Source: Neocallimastix lanati (nom. inval.)
Taxonomy: Eukaryota > Neocallimastigomycota > Neocallimastigomycetes > Neocallimastigales > Neocallimastigaceae
Assembly: GCA_016946835.1 (NCBI GenBank)
Contig: JACVTC010000051.1
Location: 647,501 to 711,500 of the forward strand
Length of the DNA stretch: 64,000 nt
Reading direction: 5' to 3'
The stretch's first letter is position 1. Every line of letters begins with the position of its first letter. Below the pieces are notes generated by a model. That model had not been told where the DNA came from. It saw only the letters and a program-made list of their open reading frames with translations, and made no database searches. A program made the position numbers and the translations under genes. Of the stretch, positions 54,657-64,000 are shown one piece after another.

Positions 54657-54967
54657 AATTAAATATTTTTATAATTAAAGTATTGTTATAATATTATGTT
54701 TTTACAAAACATTAAAATATATCTTTATAATTAAATTTATTTTTATAATTAAATATTATTAATAATTATTTTATTTTAAAAAATATCTATAATTAATTAT
54801 AAAATATAATAAAAACAAGTTTAAAAAAATTATTTTGAATTTTTATTTATTTATTCATTCATTTACTTATATCAATAAGCCATTTATCGAAATGCAACTT
54901 GGGGAAATGCAACATTTTAATAATACGCCACTTGGCGAAATGCAATCTGGGGAAATGCAATTCTCCC
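54508..54967. mobile_element. Foldback/MULE-like non-autonomous element with long inverted repeats
   Basis: Left arm 54508-54609 and right arm about 54880-54967 are inverted copies (about 75-80% by eye). Each is built from repeats of a GTTGCATTTCGCCAA-type motif around a TGGCGTATTA centre. The ends are GGG...CCC. The 9-bp sequence ATTATAATA directly flanks both ends (54499-54507 and 54968-54976), which would be a target-site duplication of the Mutator type, with the caution that it is all A/T. The interior is filled by (AAAT)n (54619-54656) and A/T sequence with no transposase. The open frame at 54835-55053 is spurious. Confidence 0.82.
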
Positions 54968-54976
54968 ATTATAATA

Positions 54977-55387
54977 CTTTATTAGGATTAGATTTATTTG
55001 TAAAAATAATTTTTAAAAAGTTCGGTATAATAAATTCAGAGAAAAAAAAATGAAGATAAAGATAAAAAAAAAAAGTTTAAATGAATAATTAATAAATAAA
55101 ATTAAACATATATAAAATATATATATATTTTATTATTAACAATGTGAAGAATGGAAATTATTTTTATCCATATTTAATATTTATTTATTTATTTATTTTT
55201 TAAATAAATTATATAAAATAATATTTTCATTTTAGATAAAAATAAGTATAATTTAATATTGATGTATTACAATATATTAAAGAAATATAAATAATAATAA
55301 TTAATAAAAATAGATATAATAAATAATAATAAATAAAAATAATTATAATAATGATAGTAATAATTGATTATACTAATAAAAGTAAAA

Positions 55388-55418
<31 letters not shown>

Positions 55419-57315
55419 TCAAATTGCTAATATATTGAATAAATTAATCTATAATTTTTAAAGAGGTTTTAAAATTAATTAAATATTCTTTTTATGTAGT
55501 TTTTTTCTTAAAAAAAAATTTAAATAAAAAATTTAAATCAAAATTAATGATAATTATTACAAAAATATTGGTTGCTTAATTAAATTTAAAATTTTTTATG
55601 AATCAAAAACAGTATCTTCATTTTATCAGATTATAATAATTAAATAATAAATTATTATAATTAATAAAATGAAAAGTTTTTCATATATAAAAAATTGAAT
55701 TTGGTAAAATTAATTGAAATATTGAAATATGATACTCATCATTATTAAATAAAAAATACTATATGTTTGTTATGTGTTAATATTTAATAATAAACATTAT
55801 GTTATAAAATCATAAAAATCTATCTATTAATAAATATATATTTAATTAATTATTAAACATAATTGTTTCTATCTGTTTCAGCTTCTTTATCAACTTATAT
55901 ATAAATTATTTTCTTCTTTAATATATGTTATCAAACTTAATCAAGTTTGATAATATATATGATTGATATTTAATCGTATATATAATTACTTTTAATGTTG
56001 TTTCATCTGTTTATAATCTTAACAATACATTTTAGATCTTTACTTTTATAGTCAAAAATATGATTAGTTATTATATATATTATATTTTAACATTTTTAAT
56101 AGAATAAAATAATATGTGAAATATATAAAATTTTAATTACATTTAGTGAATAGTATATTATGTGAAATTTGAATTTAATAGTTGTTAATTAGTACAACAA
56201 TGTTGAATGTTAATAGATATACTTCTATGATTTTATAGTACATGTAACTTTATTATATATTAATGTTTATTATTAAGACTTATTTAAATATATATTTAAT
56301 AATTATCATAATTTCTATATTAACTATACTGTCAATACTCTTTGAATTGTATAAAGCATTTAATGAATATCAAAATTCTTTATATATTTTACTAAATATA
56401 ATAATTAATGTAATAACAATTTAATGATATTATATAATTTTTTTTTTTGATTTATTATAAAAAGAAATTACTAGTAAATATATAAATAATTTTTATATAA
56501 CCTTAATATAAATAAACAATATTAAATTTTTATTATAATCTTTAAAATTAATTACTAATGTTAAATTTTTGCTAGAAAAAATATAAAATAAAATTTTTGC
56601 TAGAAAAAATAAAATAATTATATTTTTTATTTATTAATGGAATATTATTTTTTTCGATTTATTAAGTAAAAAAGATAAAAACAGAAAAATTATTACATTA
56701 TTGTACATTTATATAGATTAACATTAATAATGTAATATATTTAGTACTATGTATAGTAATAAATTATAAAATAATAATACAATTTATATTATAACTAATA
56801 TATTTTGAGTATAAACTAATATATTACAGTTAATTCTTTAATTTTCTAGTATTTTGAAATATTTCTTTTCATTCTTAATTATTAAACTTTAATTATTAAT
56901 AAATATCTATAATTGAAATTTTCTGCCATTCATAATTCAAGATCCATGGAATAATTGGAAAATTTTAGTTTGATATTTTATAGAAGCTCTCTAAATTATA
57001 ATTTTGAAGAGTTTTAAAAAAACTATAAATACTCTTGAAAAAAACTGTTTATTTTTTTTTTTTTTTAATCATTATAATTTAATTAATTTAAATATTAATT
57101 ATACCATTTATTTATAAAATTTAAAAGTTAGTTTTTGAAAAAAAAAAAGTTTTAAAGTATTAAGCAATAAATATATACCAATACTTTATAAATAATACCC
57201 TATTAAAGCGATTTTTGTATATTTAGTTAACTTATTTATTAAGAAAAATAATTAAGATTTGTAAATATTTATAATTAAAAAAAATATAAAAAAATTAAAT
57301 TAATAATAAACAAAA
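54977..57315. other. A/T region upstream of Hsp104
   Basis: Holds the presumed Hsp104 promoter. I could not find a convincing triple nGAAn heat-shock element against this composition. A small hairpin (TTATCAAACTT, loop AATC, perfect 11-bp arms) is at 55928-55953. Short direct duplications occur at about 56562-56605. No gene is recognised. Confidence 0.5.
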
Positions 57316-60180
57316 ATGAGTGAAAACTTTACTGAAAAAGTTGAAAAGATTATCTTAAAGTCAAAAGAATTAGCTCAAGAAGCTAATCATATTGAAATTC
57401 AACCATGGCATATGTTTTTAGCTCTTTTAGATGATCCTGATGGTGTATTAAAGAATATTATTACTAAATGCGGAGGTGATTCTTTAATGGTAGAACGTGC
57501 TATTAAAAGAAAAGTGGTTCAATTACCAATTCAAACTCCTCCACCAGATGATATTGGTTTCAGTAAGAATTCTTATAAGGTCATTCAAAATGCTCAAAAA
57601 ATAAGTTCAAAAAATAAGGATAAATTTTGTACTCTTGATTCTCTTATTTTAGCTTTAGTAGATTATAGTGAGATTTCAAATATTCTTCAAACTGCTGGTA
57701 TTGATGTTAGTAACATTAAAGAACAAGTTAAAAAACTTAGAGGTAGTGGTACTGCGGATAGTAAGAATGCAGAAGATACCTTTGATGCCTTAAACAAATA
57801 TGCTATTGATATGACGGCATTAGCGGAACAAGGTAAATTTGATCCAGTTATTGGTCGTGATGATGAAATCAGAAGAGTTATTCGTGTCTTAACATGTAGA
57901 AAGAAGAATAATCCATGTTTAATCGGTGAACCTGGTGTTGGTAAAACAGCTATTATTGAAGGTTTAGCTCAAAGAATTGTTGCTAATGATATTCCTTCCA
58001 ATTTAAAGTGTAGATTATATTCCTTAGATATGGGTTCTTTAGTTGCTGGTACCGCCTTCCGTGGTGATTTTGAAAAGAGATTAAAAGCTGTTTTGAATGA
58101 AGTGACTTCTTCTGAAGAAAAAATTATTTTATTTATTGATGAAATTCATTTAGTACTTGGTGCTGGTGCAACTAGTGGTTCAATGGATGCTGCTAACTTA
58201 TTAAAACCAATGTTAGCTAGAGGCGAACTTAGATGTATTGGCGCTACAACTTTAGCAGAATATCGTGAATATGTTGAAAAGGATGCTGCCTTTGAACGTC
58301 GTTTCCAACAAGTATATGTTGGTGAACCAAGTGTTCAAGATACTATTACTATTTTAAGAGGCTTAAAGGAAAAGTTTGAAGCTTATGCTGGTGTAAAGAT
58401 TTTGGATAGTGCCTTAGTTCAAGCTGCTTACCTTTCTAATCGTTACATTACGAATCGTTTCTTACCAGATAAAGCTATTGATTTAATTGATGAGGCTTGT
58501 GCCTATGCTAAGGTTCAATTGGAATCTCAACCGGAACAAATTGATATTTTGGAAAGAAAGAAGTTCCAATTAGAAATTGAAAAGACGGCTTTATCAGGTG
58601 AAAAGAGTCAAATTGCTAAGGACAGATTACAGAAGGTAGAAGAAGAAATTGCAGAATTAAATGAAAAACTTAAGCCTTTAATGGAACAATATAAGAATGA
58701 AAAGAAACGTATTGATGAAATTGGTGCCATGAACAAGAAACTTGATGAAATTCGTTACAAGATTGCCGATGCTGAACGTAGACAAGATTTAGCTTTAGCT
58801 GCTGATTTGAAATACTATGCCTTACCAGAAGTTGAAAATCGTTTAAAGTCATTAGAAGCTAAGAGAGAAAAAGAAATTGATGAAATGATTGAAGAAGGCG
58901 ATAATTTCAGTAAGGGAAAGTCTATGGATAATAGTGAACTTTTCCATGAAGATAAAAATGAAGGTAAAAATGAAGTTCCAAAGGAACAAAAGGAAAGATT
59001 ATTAAAGGAAATTATTGGTCCAAATGAAATTGCTGATATCGTTTCTAAATGGACTGGTATTCCAGTTCAACGTTTATCTCAAGGTGAAGCTGAACGTTTC
59101 TTACATTTAGCTGAACATCTTCATAATAGAATTATTGGTCAAGATGAAGCTGTAGAATTAGTTGCTGAAGCTATTTTAAGAAGTAGAGCAGGTTTAGCTC
59201 GTGAAAAGGCACCAGCGGGTTCCTTCTTATTCTTAGGTCCAACTGGTGTTGGTAAAACAGAATTAGCTAAGGCATTAGCTTGTGAATTATTTGACGATGA
59301 AAAGTACATTGTTCGTATTGATATGACAGAATATATGGAAAAGCATAGTGTCTCAAGATTAATTGGTGCTCCACCAGGTTATGTTGGTTATGAAGAAAGT
59401 GGTCAACTTACTGAAGCTGTAAGAAGAAGACCTTATTGTATAGTTCTTTTCGATGAAATTGAAAAAGCTCATCCTGAAGTAATTAACATTTTATTACAAG
59501 TTTTAGATGATGGTGTCTTAACTGATGGTAAGGGTAGAACAGTTGATTTCTCCAATGCTGTAATTATTATGACTAGTAATCTTGGTTACCGTCCATTACA
59601 AGCACTTGCCCTCAACGGAAGAACTGATATTGATGATGTTACCAGAGGAAAAGTTATGGATGAAGTTCGTCAATGCTTAAAGCCAGAACTTATTAATCGT
59701 TTAGATGATATTGTTTTATTCCATCCTCTTTCTAAAAAGGAATTAAGAACTATTATTGTTAACCAAATCAAGAATATTGAAAAACGTATTGCTAAGCAAG
59801 GCTTAGTTAATATGATTTTGAATATTACAGAGGAAGCTCAAGACTTTGTATTAGGAGAAGCCTACGATCCTGCTTATGGTGCTAGACCAATAAGAAGATA
59901 TTTAGAGAAACATATTGTAACCCGTCTTAGTTATTTGAAGATCAAGGGAAAGCTTTATCCTGGCTGTACTGTTAATATTGACTATTCTCCAGAAAAGCAT
60001 AAGACTCCTGATAGTCAAATTCTTTTGAATAAGGGTTTATCTCCATCTCCATATTTATCCCCATCTCTTGGTTCTGATTACTCAGAATCCTCTAATTCAA
60101 AGAAGAGATATTTTGATGATGATGCCTTAACGTTTACGGTACAACCACCGGAATTAAACGAAGATAAAATGGAAATTTAA
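57316..60180 (+). CDS. HSP104: Hsp104/ClpB-type protein disaggregase
   Basis: A single-exon 954-residue AAA+ chaperone that, with Hsp70/Hsp40, threads proteins out of aggregates through a hexameric pore. Domains in order are the Clp N-domain (1-150, with [19 protein letters not shown]), AAA1 with Walker A GEPGVGKT (204-211) and Walker B ILFIDEIH (D275, E276), and the coiled-coil M-domain (about 410-545, [20 protein letters not shown]). AAA2 follows, with [13 protein letters not shown], Walker A GPTGVGKT (641-648), pore loop GYVGYEE and Walker B VLFDEIE (D713, E714), and then the C-terminal domain ([16 protein letters not shown]). All catalytic motifs are intact. It is slightly longer than the yeast protein (908). 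The extra length is a charged insert near 540-565 ([20 protein letters not shown]) and a Ser/Pro-rich C-terminal tail ending NEDKMEI. The tail lacks the terminal DDLD found in yeast Hsp104. Lack of introns and more G/C-ending codons than the neighbours suit a strongly expressed heat-shock gene. Confidence 0.97.
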   Translation: MSENFTEKVEKIILKSKELAQEANHIEIQPWHMFLALLDDPDGVLKNIITKCGGDSLMVERAIKRKVVQLPIQTPPPDDIGFSKNSYKVIQNAQKISSKNKDKFCTLDSLILALVDYSEISNILQTAGIDVSNIKEQVKKLRGSGTADSKNAEDTFDALNKYAIDMTALAEQGKFDPVIGRDDEIRRVIRVLTCRKKNNPCLIGEPGVGKTAIIEGLAQRIVANDIPSNLKCRLYSLDMGSLVAGTAFRGDFEKRLKAVLNEVTSSEEKIILFIDEIHLVLGAGATSGSMDAANLLKPMLARGELRCIGATTLAEYREYVEKDAAFERRFQQVYVGEPSVQDTITILRGLKEKFEAYAGVKILDSALVQAAYLSNRYITNRFLPDKAIDLIDEACAYAKVQLESQPEQIDILERKKFQLEIEKTALSGEKSQIAKDRLQKVEEEIAELNEKLKPLMEQYKNEKKRIDEIGAMNKKLDEIRYKIADAERRQDLALAADLKYYALPEVENRLKSLEAKREKEIDEMIEEGDNFSKGKSMDNSELFHEDKNEGKNEVPKEQKERLLKEIIGPNEIADIVSKWTGIPVQRLSQGEAERFLHLAEHLHNRIIGQDEAVELVAEAILRSRAGLAREKAPAGSFLFLGPTGVGKTELAKALACELFDDEKYIVRIDMTEYMEKHSVSRLIGAPPGYVGYEESGQLTEAVRRRPYCIVLFDEIEKAHPEVINILLQVLDDGVLTDGKGRTVDFSNAVIIMTSNLGYRPLQALALNGRTDIDDVTRGKVMDEVRQCLKPELINRLDDIVLFHPLSKKELRTIIVNQIKNIEKRIAKQGLVNMILNITEEAQDFVLGEAYDPAYGARPIRRYLEKHIVTRLSYLKIKGKLYPGCTVNIDYSPEKHKTPDSQILLNKGLSPSPYLSPSLGSDYSESSNSKKRYFDDDALTFTVQPPELNEDKMEI

Positions 60181-60740
60181 AATTCATATAATCCATAAAT
60201 AAATAACAAATTAAATCAATTTTGGAACAACAAAATAAAATAATAATTCTTCATTAAAAAAAAAAAAAAAAATAAATATATTTTTTTTTTAAATTTTTTA
60301 AATTATTTATTAATATATATGTAAATATTTATCATTAATAAATATTTTTAATAATAATTATCTATTATTTATCATTAAATTTATTTATAAATTAATTATT
60401 TATTATTATCGGATATTTATTAATAATATTGTAAAATAAAAAATATATGTAAATTATTGTATTATTTAAATAAATAAATAAAAAAAAAATAAAACAATAA
60501 AACATAAAAAAAAAAAAAACGAAAAAAAAAGCATTTTAATAGTTTTTTTATTTAATTTTGCTTCAATTATATCAATAATTCGTTTATTGAATAAAATATA
60601 TGAAATATATTTTCTTATTAGTATAATTATTTAACGTATATATATATATAGTTAATATTTCTTTATTTAACATATATATATTTACATATATAGTTAATAT
60701 TTCTATTTTTAACAATAGTAATAATTATATATTAATAGTA

Positions 60741-60784
<44 letters not shown>

Positions 60785-60899
60785 CTAATTACATCATATA
60801 ATTGTTTCAAAATAATTTGAAATTTTATTAAATAATAAATCATAATATTAATTGTTGAATTATAGTACTAAAATAATGAATGCAATGATTTTAATGACA
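60181..60899. other. A/T spacer after Hsp104
   Basis: 3' flank of Hsp104 with A-runs and a T-run of about 37 (60743-60779). A local duplication around TATATATAGTTAATATTTCT occurs at 60640-60710. No gene is recognised. Confidence 0.55.
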
Positions 60900-63800
60900 A
60901 TTACTTATAAAAAGGAATGAAATGCTTTGTTTAATAACCATATCATTTCTGGTAATTATTCTAAATTGCTATTTTTGGCACTCTTTACAGAAATTATGCC
61001 TAGGATTAGTACTTGACAAGGATTGCTATTCCGATGATACCCCAATGATGTGGACTGTTTTTCCAGGTCCATGGTCCATGGAGGGTTGTTGGTAATATCT
61101 ATATTCCCACTAAGAAACACTCATTACAAGTCCGATATATATTTTCAGAAGTTTTCACATGGCTTCAGAATCACACTAAATCATCCATCTATTCTTCTTG
61201 GAGACTTTAACATGAGTACCTCTGATTTATAAGATAAATTATTCAATAGTAACCTTTGATTACTGGTTTACCTATTTCATGGACAAGAGGTAGATATTCA
61301 TCAGATATTGGTAATGCGTTAGTCAATTCAAATATACTGGATAAAATATCAAATGCTTATTTTGTTGATTATTCTTCTGTATCCGATCGTAAACCTTCTC
61401 GTAGTTTATTACAAGAAAACTACCACAGATGAATCATTTTTGTTACCAAAAAAAAAAAAATAAATTTGTTACATGGGATAGGTATAAATAACTTGAACTT
61501 AAGAAAGAAATATGTCATCACAATAAATTTGAAATTCTTAGTAAAGAAATAGGAAATGAAGAACTTTCAATAGATTGTGGAATTGAAAAGTTCATTAACA
61601 TTACTAATTCCATTGCTAAGGATTTATCGATTACATCTTCAATAGAAATCAGAAAAGCGATGTTTAGAATGTTACGAAAAATTTATTGTCTTCAAAAGGT
61701 AAATCATATTAAATACAAACAAATTAAGCGTTATGTTTCTACAAATGATTTCCAATGAATTTGTTAAAATAGTTGACTCGTATAACAGATTATGTGAATC
61801 GATTTATAAAAAAATGTAACAAAAAAAGAATATTTATATTGGATTAAAATTAGATGTTCAGCTCTTAAAAAGGATAGTAGGAAAACATGAAAATGGGTAA
61901 AAAAGAACGCAATAATAAATAATCAATCTTTCAAGGTTTATCATCCTATTAAATACAATAATAATGTACCTGTTTCTTCTACAGATGAAAAATTAAAAAA
62001 GCTTGCCATTCTCATTATAAATTCTTAGGGTTGGATTCTTCTGGTCATAGTCTTTCTAAAATATTACTGGAAATTTTCTGATGCACTAAGGAATTTGGGA
62101 AGACCAAGGCAACAAGAATAGGATATTAACCAAGGTATTAGCGATGAAGAAATTAGCGAAACAATATCACCTACTCCTAACTTTAAAGCTTGTGGTCTTG
62201 ATGGGATTCTAATGGAATTCTTCAAAGCTTTGATTCCTTGTAAAAGATGATTCAGAAGAATCAACTGATAATAATAGTAATATTTTATCTGGCTTTAAAT
62301 GTCTCAAAGCCTTAATCAATTGTATTTGGAATGGTGATTTCCAAAAGTCATGGAATAACGCATAAATAGTTTCTATTAATAAAAAAAGAAAAGGGTGATC
62401 CATCAGATTGTAATAACTATTGTGGCATCTCTCTTATTAATAATGGATAAAAAAAATTATAGCAAAAACCATAGCTAATAGAATCTCTAAATATGGAATT
62501 GATGAAGGATTTATAAGACCTGAACAATATGGATTTCGTAATCCAGAAGAATGTATAAGTCTTTACACTACATTAAGAATTATATGTCAGAGAAGGAAAT
62601 TTGAAAATAAGGATACTTAACCTTGCTTTTTTTTTTGGATCTTAAAAAAGCGTATGACTCAGTGCCCATATATAATGTATTAATGAAGATTCATCACTTA
62701 GGTATTAGAAGTAAGTGCTATAATTTTATTGAAAATTTATACATATCTTCCAAGGCTTGTGTAAGACAATTATCGGAATTATTTAATATTAAGAAGGGAG
62801 TTCGTCAAGGTTGTCTCCTCTTACCAATTTTGTTTAACTTGTTCATTAATGATATTTTAATAATTGTAATGAATATGGAATCTCTACTTGTGATAAATGA
62901 TGATGTGGAGGTCTTTTTTGCAGATGATATTGTGTTATGTGCTCTAATAAGATCCCAACTTAAGAAATTGTTAAAGCTTGCCAGTAAATGGGCTAGAAAT
63001 AATGAAATGCAATTTGGTATCAATAAAATGTGCTAGTTTAGTAGTACGAGGAGAAGTTTCTAGATTTCTTTATAATAGTAACCCTACCTTTTATCTTTCA
63101 AGTCAAGAGTTACCTAAAACGAAATTGCTATTCCTACTTAGTTGTACCGTATTCAAATGATTTAGAATTGAAAACGATCATACAGAGAATGAATAATAAA
63201 GTAAGAAAAGCAGTTTATTCCATAAAAGGATTTCTTGAGAATCTTCATATTCCTATCCCTTATAAAAGAATGTTATTTTCAGCTATAATAATTTGACAAG
63301 TTTCATATTAGGCACCTCTACTTGGATCTAACAAAGAAAGAATAAGAAGTACACAGACACTAGTTAATTAAGAATTATTATGGATTGAAGGATTTTCCAA
63401 AGGGAATAGCTCTACATCCCTTTATTGTGTTTCTATAGAACTTAACATTTCTCCTCTTTCGGCGAAATGTGCGATTGCTCAGGTAAGGTGTTCTAAAAAA
63501 TGGAAAAATTCGAAATGTATTATCTCGGGTTTAATTAGAAATATATCTCGTTGTAGACATCATGCTTTGGATAAAGAAAGTAAAATTTTAGATGACAAAT
63601 TAGATAAATTTCCATCGAAAAAAAATACAATTTTAAACTTTTACTAGGATAGAGAAATGGCAGGAAAATCAATCAAAGCTAAGGCTTATAAAAATAATAG
63701 TTTTGAGAAAATTAGAGAGTATCTTAAGCTAAATTATAAATATCCTGAATTTAGCATTGGCTTCCAATGGGTAGTTCGTGCCAGATGTGGATATAAATTC

Positions 63801-64000
63801 GATGCTCGTGTTGCCAAAGCCGCTAATATGATTGAAGAAGACCTGTCCTGAAAGGTGTTCTTATTGTTATAGAAAAATAGTAATCCTCGATTGGAACATT
63901 GGTTTTCTAATTTCTAAATGCTATCTTTTCCGTGAATTTCGTATGAAATAATTTAAGGATATCGAAATTCTTTATGAAAAATTTTATATTATTTTATTTT
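60900..64000 (+). mobile_element. Non-LTR retrotransposon (LINE) with endonuclease and reverse transcriptase, decayed
   Basis: The longest copy, continuing past the window end. The 5' part carries an apurinic-like endonuclease piece with HPSILLGDFNMSTSDL (61170-61232, the GDFN motif) and then TGLPISWTRGRYSSDIGNAL and VDYSSVSDRKP in another frame. Reverse transcriptase follows: IAKTIANRISKYGI, EQYGFRNPEE, FFLDLKKAYDSVP, GVRQGCLLLPILFNLFINDI and the catalytic FFADDIVLC box (about 62913-62940). The most complete frame is 62623-63036. The C-terminal segment (63657-63851) has YPEFSIGFQWVVRARCGYKF and leads into the degraded zinc motif LEHWFSN. Several stops and frameshifts separate these parts, so it is not active. 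Two shorter copies lie at 23330-24570 and 44784-45935, both on the minus strand. Confidence 0.9.

Noticed and set aside
54835-55053. 72-codon frame with EMQ repeats
   Set aside because: It reads the right inverted arm of the foldback element; no independent coding evidence.
56900-57315. Heat-shock element upstream of Hsp104
   Set aside because: Only isolated GAA and TTC triplets with wrong spacing; no three-unit nGAAn array could be shown.

Overview
The window reads as nuclear DNA of a very AT-rich zoosporic fungus, most likely an anaerobic gut fungus (Neocallimastigomycota). Seen directly: long A/T homopolymers, (AAT)n arrays up to about 300 bp, Asn/Ser/Lys-rich proteins, and genes split by short AT-rich introns with GTAAGT/GTAAAT donors and TTTAG/ATAG acceptors. 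The conserved genes fit a flagellated fungus: an adenylate kinase 7-type C-terminus with a Dpy-30 motif, a Tubby protein and a fungal-type Hsp104. The species assignment is inference.

Layout. 1-513 (+): 3' end of an AK7-like gene. 2074-5331 (-): a nine-exon gene encoding an Sld2/RecQL4-like N-terminal motif joined to a C-terminal Tubby domain. 5754-8229 (+): a DHHC palmitoyltransferase, divergent from the Tubby gene, with an (AAT)n array at one intron. 8725-10622 (-): an unknown coiled-coil protein. 13590-13930: a dead SH3-domain fragment. 15771-18104 (+): a receptor-like protein with signal peptide, Cys-rich ectodomain, one membrane span, SH3 domain and repeat tail. 20050-26560: a graveyard of dispersed repeats, a decayed LINE, other coding relics and a GC-richer island. 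28381-31113 (-): a single-span protein with 14-residue SKPK repeats. 37934-42227 (+): a tail-anchored, PEX26-like protein with a very large low-complexity insertion. 44210-45935 (-): another LINE remnant. 46702-49123 (-): an ANKRD13-type ankyrin/GPCR-chaperone protein. 54508-54967: a foldback element with long inverted repeats and a candidate 9-bp target-site duplication. 57316-60180 (+): Hsp104. 60900-64000 (+): the most complete LINE copy, running off the window.

Splice joins for the Tubby, coiled-coil, SH3-receptor, PEX26-like and ANKRD13 genes were built by hand. Each gives a total length divisible by three, which supports the models. The DHHC gene has two joins that do not resolve cleanly.

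There is no operon logic here. The shared themes are flagellum-linked genes at the left end (AK7 beside Tubby), membrane-associated proteins in the middle, and protein quality control at the right. No tRNA, rRNA or CRISPR array was seen. The most interesting items are the Sld2-motif/Tubby fusion, the SH3 receptor and its dead copy, the foldback element, a perfect 34-bp inverted repeat at 22006-22089, and a dispersed repeat family shared by 20-22 kb and 33 kb.
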